Assembly (NCBI RefSeq): GCF_001424125.1
Contig: NZ_LMQI01000005.1
Location: 940,473 to 1,004,472 of the forward strand
Direction of reading: 5' to 3'
Source of the DNA: Cellulomonas sp. Leaf395
GTDB taxonomy: Bacteria; Actinomycetota; Actinomycetes; Actinomycetales; Cellulomonadaceae
Length of the DNA: 64,000 bases
Shown here: positions 26,847 to 35,386 of the stretch, in pieces
Numbering within the stretch: position 1 is the first letter of the stretch
Layout: the number at the start of each line of letters is the position of its first letter
The notes under the pieces: generated by a model
The model's database searches: none
Told to the model about the DNA's origin: nothing
Seen by the model: the letters and a program-made list of their open reading frames with translations, nothing else
Translations under genes and position numbers: made by a program

Positions 26847-27407
26847 TCAGCCCAGGACCGCGAGCCGACGGAGCGCGGCCGTCCCGGAGGCGAGCGTGTC
26901 CCAGCCGGCGACCTCGAGCAGCGACCAGCTGGCGGTCGGGACGCCGACCCGGACGCGCTCGAGCGTCGCCGGGTCGGAGTCCGGCCCGGCCAGCAGGACC
27001 GCCGCCTGCGACATCGTCGGCTCGTGACCGACGACGAGTACCGTCCGCACGTCGGCGGGCACGGCCCGGACAAGCTCGACCAGCGCGCTCGAACCCGCGT
27101 AGTACAGGTCGTCGAGGTACCGGACGTCGGGGTCGGCACCGAGCGACGACCGGACGAGGTCCCACGTCTGCCGGGTCCGCACGCTGCTCGAGCAGAGCAC
27201 GAGATCGGGGACGAGGTCGTCGGCAGCCACGGCCGCGCCCACCCTGGAGGACTGCTTGCGGCCGACGAGCGACAGCGGCCGCTGGATGTCCGGGATCAGG
27301 TCGGGGTGCTCGGCCTTGGCATGGCGCAGGAGGAGGAGTCGCCGGGGACTGGTCTCGGACGTCACCGGCTCAGCGTCCCACTCCCCGCGCGCGTCGCCCA
27401 GGGTCAC
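26847..27407 (-). CDS. SixA-type histidine phosphatase
   Basis: 186 residues. The RHAKAE motif (Arg28, His29) carries the phosphohistidine nucleophile; the second arginine is in SSVRTRQT and the second histidine in VVGHEPTMS. This short single-domain layout is that of SixA phosphohistidine phosphatase. I used the GTG at 27407, whose GTGA overlaps the fabI stop; a later GTG at 27365 would shorten the protein by 14 residues. Downstream in the fabG-fabI transcript; its substrate protein is unknown. Confidence 0.87.
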   Translation of the reverse strand: MTLGDARGEWDAEPVTSETSPRRLLLLRHAKAEHPDLIPDIQRPLSLVGRKQSSRVGAAVAADDLVPDLVLCSSSVRTRQTWDLVRSSLGADPDVRYLDDLYYAGSSALVELVRAVPADVRTVLVVGHEPTMSQAAVLLAGPDSDPATLERVRVGVPTASWSLLEVAGWDTLASGTAALRRLAVLG

Positions 27408-28174
27408 AGACCCATCGCGTGGTAGCCGCCGTCGACGTGCACGATCTCGCCCGTGGTCGCCGGGAACCAGTCGGACAGCAACGCCGCGACCGCACGAGCC
27501 GTCGGCTCCGGGTCGAGCGCGTCCCAGCCGAGCGGCGCGCGCTCGGGCCAGCCGCCCTCCATGGCCTCGAAGCCCGGGATCGACTTGGCTGCCGTGGTGC
27601 GGATCGGGCCGGCGGAGACCAGGTTCACGCGGATGCCCTGGGGGCCGAGGTCGCGGGCCAGGTAGCGCGAGGTCGACTCGAAGGCAGCCTTGGCGACGCC
27701 CATCCAGTCATACACCGGCCACGCGTAGCGGGCGTCGAACGTGAGGCCGACGATCGCACCCCCGGAGCTGAGCAGCGGCTGGGTAGCGACCGCGAGCGAC
27801 TTCAGCGAGTACGCGCTGACCTGCAGCGCGGTCGCGACGTCGTCCCACTCGCCGGCCAGGAAGTTGCCGCCCATCACGGACTGCGGTGCGAAGCCGATCG
27901 AGTGCACGACACCGTCGAGCGAGTCGAAGCCCGCCTCGCGCACCCGGTCCGCGAGCGCCGCGAGGTCGTCGGCGTCGGTGACGTCGAGCTGCAGGACCGC
28001 CGCCTCCTTCGGGAGCCGCCGTGCGATGGCCTGCGTCAGCCGGAACTGGCGGCCGAACGAGGTGAGGAGCACCTCGGCACCCTCCTGCTGCGCCAGCCGC
28101 GCCACGTGGAAGGCGATCGAGCCGTCCGTGAGGACACCGGTGACCAGGAGCTTCTTGCCGTCGAGCAGACCCAT
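27404..28174 (-). CDS. fabI: Enoyl-[acyl-carrier-protein] reductase (InhA type)
   Basis: 256 residues. N-terminal GLLDGKKLLVTGVLTDGSIAF is the InhA/FabI NADH-binding start (note VLTDGS instead of a Rossmann GxGxxG). The catalytic pair is Tyr155 and Lys162 in YDWMGVAKAAF, the FabI spacing Y-x6-K, and RVNLVSAGPIRTTAAKSIPGF is the substrate loop. It reduces enoyl-ACP in type II fatty acid synthesis and belongs to the isoniazid/triclosan target family. It is encoded right after fabG, as in mycobacterial fabG1-inhA. Confidence 0.96.
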   Translation of the reverse strand: MGLLDGKKLLVTGVLTDGSIAFHVARLAQQEGAEVLLTSFGRQFRLTQAIARRLPKEAAVLQLDVTDADDLAALADRVREAGFDSLDGVVHSIGFAPQSVMGGNFLAGEWDDVATALQVSAYSLKSLAVATQPLLSSGGAIVGLTFDARYAWPVYDWMGVAKAAFESTSRYLARDLGPQGIRVNLVSAGPIRTTAAKSIPGFEAMEGGWPERAPLGWDALDPEPTARAVAALLSDWFPATTGEIVHVDGGYHAMGL

Positions 28175-28190
28175 GTGCGTTCCGTTCTCG

Positions 28191-28222
28191 TTCGTCGTGC
28201 AGGAGATTCGTCGTGCAAGAAG
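28191..28222. repeat. Tandem 16-bp duplication in fabG-fabI spacer
   Basis: TTCGTCGTGCAGGAGA (28191) is followed directly by TTCGTCGTGCAAGAAG (28207), 14 of 16 bases shared. It fills most of the 54-bp spacer between fabG and fabI, where no clear ribosome site for fabI is seen. Confidence 0.75.
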
Positions 28223-28228
28223 AGAGTG

Positions 28229-28969
28229 TCAGTGACCCATGCCGAGGCCGCCGTCGACGGGGATGACCGCGCCGGAGATGTAGCCCGCCGCGTCCGACGC
28301 GACGAACTCGACGACGCCGGCCACCTCGTCGGGCAGGGCGAACCGGCCGAGCGGGATGGACTCGCGGTACGCCTTCTGCTTGTCCTCGGGCAGCGCGCGC
28401 GTCATGTCGGTGTCGATGAAGCCGGGTGCGACGACGTTCGCCGTGATCGCGCGACCGCCCAGCTCACGGGTGATCGAGCGGGCCATGCCGACGAGCGCCG
28501 ACTTGGACGCCGCGTAGTTGACCTGGCCGGCCGACCCGTACAGGCCGACCACCGAGGAGATGAAGATGATGCGGCCGCGGCGCAGGCGGATCATGCCCTT
28601 GCTGGCGCGGCGGGCGCAGCGGAAGGCGCCGGTGAGGTTGACGTCGAGGACCTCGGAGAACTCCTCGTCGGTCATCCGCATGAGCAACTGGTCGCGCGTG
28701 ACACCCGCGTTGGCGACGAGCACCTCGACCGGGCCGTGCTCGGCCTCGATCTGCGCGAACGCCGCGTCGACGCTGGCCGTGTCGCGCACGTCGCCGACGA
28801 CGCCGAGGACGCCGGCGGGCAGGTCGCCGGAGCGGTAGATGGTCGCGACCTTGTCGCCGTTGGCGACGAAGCGCTCCGCGATCGCCCTGCCGATGCCGCG
28901 GTTGGCGCCGGTCACGAGGACGCTTCGTGCGGTCGGCGGGGTCGCTGTGTTGTCGGAAGTCTCAGGCAC
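28229..28969 (-). CDS. fabG: 3-oxoacyl-[acyl-carrier-protein] reductase
   Basis: 246 residues from the GTG at 28969. The frame is open upstream but the TAACGT hexamer 8 nt before this GTG and the normal FabG length decide the start. Rossmann GANRGIG (21-27), NAG at 87-89, catalytic Ser138/139, Tyr152 and Lys156 (YAASK) are all present, with PGFIDTDMT at the substrate loop and the GG end (PVDGGLGMGH). It reduces beta-ketoacyl-ACP with NADPH. fabI and a SixA gene follow in one operon. Confidence 0.95.
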   Translation of the reverse strand: MPETSDNTATPPTARSVLVTGANRGIGRAIAERFVANGDKVATIYRSGDLPAGVLGVVGDVRDTASVDAAFAQIEAEHGPVEVLVANAGVTRDQLLMRMTDEEFSEVLDVNLTGAFRCARRASKGMIRLRRGRIIFISSVVGLYGSAGQVNYAASKSALVGMARSITRELGGRAITANVVAPGFIDTDMTRALPEDKQKAYRESIPLGRFALPDEVAGVVEFVASDAAGYISGAVIPVDGGLGMGH

Positions 28970-28977
28970 GGGACACG

Positions 28978-28983
28978 ACGTTA
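28978..28983 (-). promoter_or_regulatory. -10 element (TAACGT), leaderless start of fabG
   Basis: Minus-strand TAACGT ends 8 nt before the fabG GTG. Confidence 0.45.
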
Positions 28984-29090
28984 TCCGACGTCCCCCGTGC
29001 GTCGCGGCAGGGTCCGCGCCCATGTTCGTCGCGTCGCGTTGTGGGACCTGGACAAGTCCGGCCCTCAGCGCTCCCACAGCCGAGCCGGAC

Positions 29091-29096
29091 TAGAAT
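29091..29096 (+). promoter_or_regulatory. -10 element (TAGAAT), leaderless start at 29103
   Basis: TAGAAT is close to consensus and lies 6 nt before the second of two adjacent GTG codons, favouring 29103 over 29100. Confidence 0.55.
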
Positions 29097-29102
29097 CACG
29101 TG

Positions 29103-29462
29103 GTGAGCAGCATCCGTCGGCGCCCGGACCTCCCCTCGGAGGGGGTCCCCAGCATCACCCAGGCACCCGAGCCGCTCACCGACGACATGGCCCGTCGGCA
29201 GAAGCGCTACCTCGTGCAGATGGGCATCCGCATCATCTGCTTCGCCGCTGCCGTGCTGACCTGGGGCACGATCCCGATGTGGGCCTCGTTGCTGCTGATC
29301 GTCGCCGCCGTCGTGCTGCCCTACTCCGCGGTGCTGATCGCCAACGCCGGTCGCGAGCGCCGCGACTCGGACGGGACGTTCATGACGCCGCGCGAGATCG
29401 GTCCGGGCAGCGGCACCCCCCGTGGGCTCGGCTCTCCGGACCAGCCGGACGGTCATCAGTGA
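29103..29462 (+). CDS. DUF3099 domain membrane protein
   Basis: 119 residues from the second of two adjacent GTGs. A polar N-terminus (ITQAPEPLTDDMARRQKRYL, typical of DUF3099) precedes two membrane helices (IRIICFAAAVLTW and ASLLLIVAAVVLPYSAVLIAN) and a polar Gly/Pro tail. Actinobacteria-specific, function unknown. It opens a three-gene run with the 80-residue protein and SURF1, each coupled by a 4-bp overlap. Confidence 0.88.
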   Translation: MSSIRRRPDLPSEGVPSITQAPEPLTDDMARRQKRYLVQMGIRIICFAAAVLTWGTIPMWASLLLIVAAVVLPYSAVLIANAGRERRDSDGTFMTPREIGPGSGTPRGLGSPDQPDGHQ

Positions 29463-29701
29463 GCCTGTTCGCGCCCGTCCCTGATGCCGTCGACGAGCTG
29501 GTCTGCAGCAGTCGCGGCTGCCGGGCCGAGGCGACGTGGGGCCTGCTCTGGAACAACCCGAGGCTGCACACCCCGGACCGGCGCAAGGTCTGGCTGGCCT
29601 GCGACGAGCACCGTGAGCACCTGAGCCAGTTCCTCGACGTGCGCGGGTTCCTGCAGAGCGTCGTCCCCGCGGCGGATCTCGAGTCCGCGCCCCGGTCATG
29701 A
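29459..29701 (+). CDS. Small cysteine-rich protein, putative zinc ribbon, conserved hypothetical
   Basis: 80 residues from a GTG that overlaps the DUF3099 stop by 4 bp, and overlapping the SURF1 start by 4 bp. Near the N-terminus is C-x4-C (CSSRGC), and near the C-terminus CDEHREH adds one cysteine and two histidines; four of these could bind a metal. No signal peptide. The tight packing and the metal-like ligands make it a believable small soluble protein; I do not know its role. Confidence 0.75.
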   Translation: MSLFAPVPDAVDELVCSSRGCRAEATWGLLWNNPRLHTPDRRKVWLACDEHREHLSQFLDVRGFLQSVVPAADLESAPRS

Positions 29702-30657
29702 GCCCCGCGGCCCGTCGCGCCACGGTGCTGGTCCTCGTCGGGATCGTCCTGGCGGTGGTCTGCACGTTCCTGGGTCGCTGGCAGTGGGACCGGCACGTGT
29801 GGCGCGACGGCGCGATCGCCGTGGTCGAGGGCAACTGGTCCGCCGACCCGGTGCCGCTCGACACGGTCCTGCCGTCCCCGGACGCACCGCTCACGGATGC
29901 CGACGTGTGGCAGCGCGTGAGCGTCGTCGGGCACTACGCGACGGAGGGCACCGTCCTGCTGCGCAACCGGCCCGTCGACGGCACCCCGGCCTACCACGTG
30001 CTGGTGCCGTTCGTCGTCGAGGACGCGTCCGCGGGGACCGCCACCGACCCGACACAGGCAGGCTCGGTGCTCGTGGTCGACCGGGGGTGGGTCCCGCCGG
30101 GACTGGACGGCAGCGTCGACGTCACCCCGCCCGCCGCGCCCGAGGGCACGATCACGCTCACGGCGCGGCTGCGGCACGACGAGCCGGCCTCGAACCGCGA
30201 CGCACCAGCGGGGCAGGTCCAGGCGATCTCCGCCGAGCAGGTGCTGGCGGCCGGCGGGGTCGAGGGCGAGACGTACGAGGCCTACGTCGCGATGACGCAG
30301 GAGGAGCCGTCCGTGGACCCTGTCCCCGGCGTGCTCGCCGCGCCGAGCACGGACCCCGGGTCGCACCTGTCGTACGCGTTCCAGTGGTGGACGTTCGCGC
30401 TCGGCGGCCTCGTCGCGTTCTGCCTGGGCGCGCGCCGCGAGCTGCAGGACGGGCGGGAGGAACTCGACGCGGAGGCGCCCGCACCGGCGCCCCCCACGGT
30501 GAGCGCCGACGGAGTCGAGCTCTGGCCCACCCGCGACACCCCGCGACCCCGTCGCGCACCGACGGCACCCGATGTCCCCCGACGTCGCGGCGGTCGCGAC
30601 GAGGACGCCGAGGACGCCCTCATCGACGCCCAGCTGGGCGAGCGGGACGAACGCTAG
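29698..30657 (+). CDS. SURF1 family cytochrome oxidase assembly protein
   Basis: 319 residues. One N-terminal helix (LVLVGIVLAVVCTFLGRWQWDRH, with the SURF1 GxWQxxR motif), a large extracytoplasmic domain with the family's LLRNRP...YHVLVPF and VVDRGWVPPG blocks, and a second helix (WWTFALGGLVAFCLGARREL) near the C-terminus followed by a ~70-residue acidic/proline cytoplasmic tail. SURF1 helps insert heme A into cytochrome c oxidase; ctaA, which makes heme A, is also in this window at 45.9 kb. Converges on the ABC-F gene. Confidence 0.93.
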   Translation: MSPAARRATVLVLVGIVLAVVCTFLGRWQWDRHVWRDGAIAVVEGNWSADPVPLDTVLPSPDAPLTDADVWQRVSVVGHYATEGTVLLRNRPVDGTPAYHVLVPFVVEDASAGTATDPTQAGSVLVVDRGWVPPGLDGSVDVTPPAAPEGTITLTARLRHDEPASNRDAPAGQVQAISAEQVLAAGGVEGETYEAYVAMTQEEPSVDPVPGVLAAPSTDPGSHLSYAFQWWTFALGGLVAFCLGARRELQDGREELDAEAPAPAPPTVSADGVELWPTRDTPRPRRAPTAPDVPRRRGGRDEDAEDALIDAQLGERDER

Positions 30658-32252
30658 GCCAGCGCGATCAGGTCGAGGTACGCCGGGCTCCACAGGTCCT
30701 CGTCACCGTCGGGCAGCAGCAGCACCCGCTCCGGGTCGAGCGCCGCGACGGCGCCCTCGTCGTGCGACACGAGGACCACGGCACCGGCGTAGCCGCGCAG
30801 GGCCGCGAGGATCTCCTCGCGCGACGCCGGGTCGAGGTTGTTCGTCGGCTCGTCGAGGAGCAGGACGTTGGCGCTGGAGACCACCAGGGCCGCGAGCGCC
30901 AGACGGGTCTTCTCGCCACCGGACAGCACGCGGGCGGGCTTGTCGGCGTCGTCCCCCGAGAACAGGAACGAGCCGAGGACGGAGCGCACCTGGGTCTCGG
31001 TGAGGTCCGGGGCGTTGGACTTGAGGTTCTCGACGACGGTCCGCTCGAGGTCGAGCGTCTCGTGCTCCTGCGCGTAGTAGCCGAGCTTGAGACCGTGCCC
31101 GGGCCGGACCTCGCCCGTGTCGGACTTCTCGATGCCGCCCAGGATCCGCAGCAGCGTGGTCTTGCCGGCACCGTTGAGGCCGAGCACCACGACCTTGCTC
31201 CCCCGGTCGATCGCCAGGTCGACGTCCGTGAAGACCTCCTGGGACCCGTACGTCTTGGACAGGCCGGCGGCCGTCAGCGGGGTCTTGCCGCACGCGGCGG
31301 GCTCGGGGAACCGCAGGCGCGCGACCTTGTCCGACGCCCGCACCTCTTCCAGACCGGACAGCAGTCGCTCGGCGCGGCGCGCCATGTTCTGCGCGGCGAC
31401 GGTCTTGGTGGCCTTCGCGCGCATCTTGTCCGCCTGCGCCATGAGGGCGGAGGCCTTCTTCTCGGCGTTGGCCCGCTCGCGGCGGCGACGCTTCTCGTCG
31501 GTCTCGCGCTGCTGCAGGTATGCGTCCCAGCCCAGCGCGTACTGGTCGAGCTGCGACCGGTTGGCGTCCAGGTGGAACACCTTGTTGACCGTGGCGCGCA
31601 GCAGGTCGGCGTCGTGGGAGATCACGACGAACCCGCCGGAGTACGCGCGCAGGTAGTCACGCAGCCACATGATCGAGTCGGCGTCGAGGTGGTTGGTCGG
31701 CTCGTCGAGGAGCAGCGTCTCCACGCCGGAGAACAGGATGCGCGCGAGCTCGACGCGGCGGCGCTGGCCGCCGGACAGCGTCCCGATGGTCTGACCGAGC
31801 ACGCGCTCGTCGAGGCCGAGGTTCGAGGCGATGCGGTGCGCCTCGCTCTCGGCCGCGTACCCGCCGGCCGCGTTGAACCGCGCGTCGAGCCGCGTGTAGC
31901 GCTCCATGGCCTTGTCGCGGAGGTCGTCGTCGGTGCTCGCCATCGCCGACTCGGTCGCCCGCATCGCGCGGACGATCTCGTCGAGACCGCGGGCGGACAG
32001 CACCCGGTCCATCGCGAGCGCGTCGAGGTCCCCGGTGCGCGGGTCCTGCGGGAGATAGCCGACGTCGCCGGAGCGGATGATCTGGCCACCGGTGGGCTGG
32101 GTCTCCCCCGCCAGGGTCTTGGTGAGGGTGGTCTTGCCGGCGCCGTTGCGACCGACCAGACCGATCCGGTCGCCGGCCGCGATGCGGAACGACGACTCCT
32201 CGAGCAGCACTCGTGCGCCGATGCGCAGCTCGACAGCCTGGGCAGTGATCAC
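30654..32252 (-). CDS. ABC-F family ATPase (translation-associated)
   Basis: 532 residues from the GTG at 32252, chosen because GGAGG lies 9 nt upstream; the frame is open much farther left but without protein character. Two NBDs without membrane domains: Walker A GRNGAGKTT and GLNGAGKTT, signatures LSGGQRRRV and LSGGEKTRL, Walker B TLLLDEPTNHLD and VLLLDEPTNNLD. The charged linker between them (KRRRRERANAEKKASALMAQADKMRAK) is the P-site interaction motif region. ABC-F proteins bind the ribosomal E site; some give antibiotic resistance, others (EttA/Uup) tune translation. Confidence 0.93.
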   Translation of the reverse strand: MITAQAVELRIGARVLLEESSFRIAAGDRIGLVGRNGAGKTTLTKTLAGETQPTGGQIIRSGDVGYLPQDPRTGDLDALAMDRVLSARGLDEIVRAMRATESAMASTDDDLRDKAMERYTRLDARFNAAGGYAAESEAHRIASNLGLDERVLGQTIGTLSGGQRRRVELARILFSGVETLLLDEPTNHLDADSIMWLRDYLRAYSGGFVVISHDADLLRATVNKVFHLDANRSQLDQYALGWDAYLQQRETDEKRRRRERANAEKKASALMAQADKMRAKATKTVAAQNMARRAERLLSGLEEVRASDKVARLRFPEPAACGKTPLTAAGLSKTYGSQEVFTDVDLAIDRGSKVVVLGLNGAGKTTLLRILGGIEKSDTGEVRPGHGLKLGYYAQEHETLDLERTVVENLKSNAPDLTETQVRSVLGSFLFSGDDADKPARVLSGGEKTRLALAALVVSSANVLLLDEPTNNLDPASREEILAALRGYAGAVVLVSHDEGAVAALDPERVLLLPDGDEDLWSPAYLDLIALA

Positions 32253-32324
32253 TTGACGGTTTCCTCCGAGTTCGCCGCGCTGGCGTTGGCCAGGGGCACA
32301 AACGCCAGCAAGTCTACGACCGGC

Positions 32325-32330
32325 TAGCGT
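32325..32330 (+). promoter_or_regulatory. Putative -10 element of bioYMN (TAGCGT)
   Basis: TAGCGT predicts transcription start near 32337, leaving a leader of about 87 nt before the bioY ATG. Confidence 0.4.
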
Positions 32331-32331
32331 G

Positions 32332-32343
32332 GCGACCGGTCGC
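32332..32343. promoter_or_regulatory. 12-bp palindrome upstream of bioY
   Basis: GCGACCGGTCGC is a perfect palindrome spanning the predicted start site. Its regulator is unknown; it does not match the BirA or BioQ sites I know. Confidence 0.35.
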
Positions 32344-32423
32344 ACGGGGCCGGTAGCAGGGCTGACCGCACCCCCGAACCACGCGGGAACGACCGCACTC
32401 GCCACGACGATCAAGGGGTAGCC

Positions 32424-33113
32424 ATGACCAGTGGGCCTGAGAACGAGACCGCCGCCGCACTTCCCGCCCCGATCGTCCGGGCTTCGGTGTCCACCGACGT
32501 CGCCCTGATCGCCACGTTCGCCGCCTTCATCGCGGTGTGCGCGATCCTGCCCGGCATCCCGACGCCGTCCGGCGTCCCCATCACGCTCCAGACGTTCGCC
32601 GTGATCCTGGCGGGGCTCGTGCTCGGCGCTCGCCGCGGCGGCCTGGCGACACTGCTCTACGTCGTGCTCGGGCTGGCCGGACTGCCCATCTTCTCGGGCG
32701 GTGTCGGGGGTGTCGCCGTCCTGGCCGGACCCTCGGTCGGCTACCTGCTGGCGTTCCCCTTCGCAGCGGCCCTCGCCGGGGTGTTCGCCGGTGTCGCGCT
32801 GCGCGGCGCCGACCGCCTGATGGCGTCCTCGTTCGCCGACGGCCTCGCCGGCAGGGTCGGCGACGGCGTCGGCCGCGCACCGTCGGCGTGGCGGTACCCG
32901 CTCCTGGTCGTGGCCGGGCTGGCCGCGAGCTTCCTGACGATCCACCCCGCCGGCATCGTCGGCCTCATGGCGCGCCTCGGCCTGTCGTTCCGCGAGGCCC
33001 TCGCCATCGACGTCGTGTACTGGCCGGGCGACGTGCTGAAGAACCTCGCCGCCGCGGCGGTGGCGGTCGCGATCTTCAAGGCGTTTCCCGACATGCTGCG
33101 CACGCGACGCTGA
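32424..33113 (+). CDS. bioY: BioY, biotin-specific S component of ECF transporter
   Basis: 229 residues with six predicted membrane helices. GVPITLQTFAVILAGLVLGARRGGLATLLYVVLGLAGLPIFSGG is the classic BioY block. It binds biotin in the membrane and works with the BioM ATPase and BioN T-component encoded directly downstream. AAGGGG lies before the ATG. The 5' leader of ~87 nt could carry regulation. Confidence 0.95.
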   Translation: MTSGPENETAAALPAPIVRASVSTDVALIATFAAFIAVCAILPGIPTPSGVPITLQTFAVILAGLVLGARRGGLATLLYVVLGLAGLPIFSGGVGGVAVLAGPSVGYLLAFPFAAALAGVFAGVALRGADRLMASSFADGLAGRVGDGVGRAPSAWRYPLLVVAGLAASFLTIHPAGIVGLMARLGLSFREALAIDVVYWPGDVLKNLAAAAVAVAIFKAFPDMLRTRR

Positions 33114-33129
33114 CCCCGATGCCGACCAC

Positions 33130-33843
33130 ATGATCGCGCTCGACGACGTCCTCGTCACGGCCTACAGCCCCGACCCGGCCGGTGGGCCGGACCGCGTCGT
33201 CCGGCTCCTCGGACCCGTGTCGCTCGAGCTCGTCGAGCACCGCGTCGCCATCGTCGGCGCCAACGGGTCCGGCAAGTCGACGCTCGCCCGGCTGCTCAAC
33301 GGCCTCGTCCTGCCGTCGTCCGGCACCGTCCGCGTGGACGGCCTCGACACAGCCCGGGACGGGGCCGCGGTGCGCCGGAGGGTCGGGTTCATGTTCACCG
33401 ACCCCGACGCCCAGCTGGTCATGCCGACACCCGTCGAGGACGTCGCCCTGTCCCTGCGTCGCCTGTCGATGACGCCGACGGAGCGGGATGTCGCGGCCCG
33501 CGCCGCCCTGGCCCGGTTCGGTCTGGCGGACCGCGCCGAGGTTCCCGTGCACGCCCTGTCGGGAGGCCAGCGGCAGCTGCTCGCGCTGGCGTCCGTGCTC
33601 GCCACCGAGCCCGCCGTCCTCGTGGCCGACGAGCCGACGACGCTCCTCGACCTGCGGTGGCGGGGGATCGTCGACGCGTTGCTGGCGGATCTCCCCCAGC
33701 AGGTCGTCGTCGTCACGCACGACCTCGATGCCGCGCTGCAGGCCGACCGCGTGCTCGTCGTCGACGACGGCTCGGTCGTGTTCGACGGCCCGCCACCCGA
33801 GGCTGTCGCCCACTACCGCGCGCTGATGCAGGTCGGCGCGTGA
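33130..33843 (+). CDS. bioM: BioM, ATP-binding protein of biotin ECF transporter
   Basis: 237 residues. Walker A GANGSGKST, Q-loop region FTDPDAQLV, signature LSGGQRQLL and Walker B VLVADEPTTLLD, then an H-loop (VVTHDLDA). The DPDAQ/LVMPTPVEDVA segment is that of ECF A-components (CbiO/BioM). It energises BioY with BioN; GTGA overlap with bioN shows co-translation. The gene sits 16 bp after bioY. Confidence 0.94.
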   Translation: MIALDDVLVTAYSPDPAGGPDRVVRLLGPVSLELVEHRVAIVGANGSGKSTLARLLNGLVLPSSGTVRVDGLDTARDGAAVRRRVGFMFTDPDAQLVMPTPVEDVALSLRRLSMTPTERDVAARAALARFGLADRAEVPVHALSGGQRQLLALASVLATEPAVLVADEPTTLLDLRWRGIVDALLADLPQQVVVVTHDLDAALQADRVLVVDDGSVVFDGPPPEAVAHYRALMQVGA

Positions 33844-34472
33844 GCGGGCCGATCCGGCCGCCGTGGGCGGGCCCGCTCGGCCTGTACCACCCCGGCACGA
33901 GCGTCATCCACCGCGCTCCCGCGGGGCTCAAGCTGGCGCTCCTGGCGGTGTTCGCGATCGCGGTCGTCGCTGTCCGCGGACCGGTGTCCGCCCTGGCCTT
34001 CCTGGGCGTCGCGCTGCTGGCGCAGCTGGTCGCTCGTGTCCCGTGGCACCGGACGACCCGTGGCCTGGTCCCCGCGCTGCTCACCGCCGCACTGATCGGC
34101 GCCTACCAGTGGTGGGCGCGGGGCTGGGAGACCGCGGTGGAGGTCGCCGTCGACCTCGTCGCCCTCGTCCTGCTCGGAGCGGTCGTCACGGCGACCACGC
34201 GCGCGGACACACTTCTCGACGTCCTCGCCCGAGTTGCGCGCCCGCTGCGGCACGTCGGGCTCTCCCCCGAGACGGTCGCGCTGGCCGTCGGCCTGTTCCT
34301 GCGCACCATCCCGGTCCTGGCGCGGATGTCGCTGGAGACCCGGGACGCCGCCCGTGCCCGCGGGCTCGACCGCGAGCCGCGCGCGATCGTCGTGCCGGCA
34401 GCCGTGCGGATGGTCGCGCACGCGCGCGCCACCGGCGACGCCCTCGCCGCGCGGGGGCTGGGCGAGGACTGA
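33840..34472 (+). CDS. bioN: BioN, T component of biotin ECF transporter
   Basis: 210 residues from the GTG at 33840. About five membrane helices; the coupling-helix motifs of T components appear as Ala-Arg-Gly-type segments (DAARARGLDREPRA and GDALAARGLGED), which contact the ATPase. Short for the family but complete. It ends the three-gene bioYMN operon, a dedicated group I ECF importer. Confidence 0.92.
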   Translation: MSGPIRPPWAGPLGLYHPGTSVIHRAPAGLKLALLAVFAIAVVAVRGPVSALAFLGVALLAQLVARVPWHRTTRGLVPALLTAALIGAYQWWARGWETAVEVAVDLVALVLLGAVVTATTRADTLLDVLARVARPLRHVGLSPETVALAVGLFLRTIPVLARMSLETRDAARARGLDREPRAIVVPAAVRMVAHARATGDALAARGLGED

Positions 34473-34510
34473 TCACCCGCTCTCGACAGGCGAGAACCGC
34501 GTGACCTCGC

Positions 34511-34516
34511 TACGTT
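34511..34516 (+). promoter_or_regulatory. -10 element (TACGTT), leaderless start at 34523
   Basis: TACGTT lies 6 nt before the GTG at 34523, which has no ribosome site. Confidence 0.5.
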
Positions 34517-34522
34517 GCCTCG

Positions 34523-35386
34523 GTGACATTCCAGGAGGGTGGCAGCTTTGGAGGCGGTCGCGTCCGCAAGGGCGGCGGCGGCAAGGTCGCGGCCGGTGGC
34601 GGTGCCGTCGGGCTGCTCGTCCTCGCCGTCTACCTGTTCACCGGCGTGGACCTGTCGGGTGTCGCGGGCGGCGGGGGCGGCGAACCGCAGCCCTCGGGCA
34701 CCGTGGGTGAGTGCAGCGCCGAGCAGGCCAACACCGACCGCGAGTGCCGCCTGAGCGCCACCATCGACTCCCTCGACACCTACTGGGCCGCCGCCATCCC
34801 CGCCGCGGGTGGCGAGTTCAGTCAGCCCGGGGTGTTCGCGTTCACCGACACGGTCGCCACCGCCTGCGGCAACGCGACCAAGGCCACCGGTCCGTTCTAC
34901 TGCCCCCCCGACACGACCATCTACCTCGACGTCACGTTCTTCGACCAGCTCACCCAGCTCGGTGCCGAGGACGGGCCGCTGGCCGAGCAGTACGTCATCG
35001 CCCACGAGTACGGGCATCACATCCAGCACATCACCGGCGTGATGGACCAGGCGGACCGGCAGGGCACCGGCGCCGACTCCGACTCCGTCCGGGTGGAGCT
35101 CCAGGCCGACTGCTACGCCGGCCTGTGGGCGGGCAAGGCGGCCACGACGGTCGACCCGAACACCGGAGTCACCTACCTCGAGCCGATCACCCAGGCGCAG
35201 CTGCAGAACGCGCTCGGCGCAGCAGCGGCCGTCGGCGACGACAACATCCAGGAGCAGTCCGGCGGTGGTGTGAACCCCGACTCGTGGACCCACGGATCCA
35301 GCGAGCAGCGCGAGCGCTGGTTCACCACCGGATACGAGCAGGGCACTCTCGAGGCCTGCGACACGTTCGCCACCGACCAGCTCTGA
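34523..35386 (+). CDS. Neutral zinc metallopeptidase, YpfJ family
   Basis: 287 residues. N-terminal cytoplasmic Gly/Lys-rich tail, one membrane helix (AVGLLVLAVYLFTGVDLSGV), then an extracytoplasmic peptidase domain with the zinc motif HEYGHH (His161, Glu162, His165), FYCPPDTTIYLDVTFFDQL before it, and ELQADCYAGLWAG downstream carrying the third ligand. This is the YpfJ/zinc-metallopeptidase family; substrates are not known. Predicted leaderless. Confidence 0.93.
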   Translation: MTFQEGGSFGGGRVRKGGGGKVAAGGGAVGLLVLAVYLFTGVDLSGVAGGGGGEPQPSGTVGECSAEQANTDRECRLSATIDSLDTYWAAAIPAAGGEFSQPGVFAFTDTVATACGNATKATGPFYCPPDTTIYLDVTFFDQLTQLGAEDGPLAEQYVIAHEYGHHIQHITGVMDQADRQGTGADSDSVRVELQADCYAGLWAGKAATTVDPNTGVTYLEPITQAQLQNALGAAAAVGDDNIQEQSGGGVNPDSWTHGSSEQRERWFTTGYEQGTLEACDTFATDQL

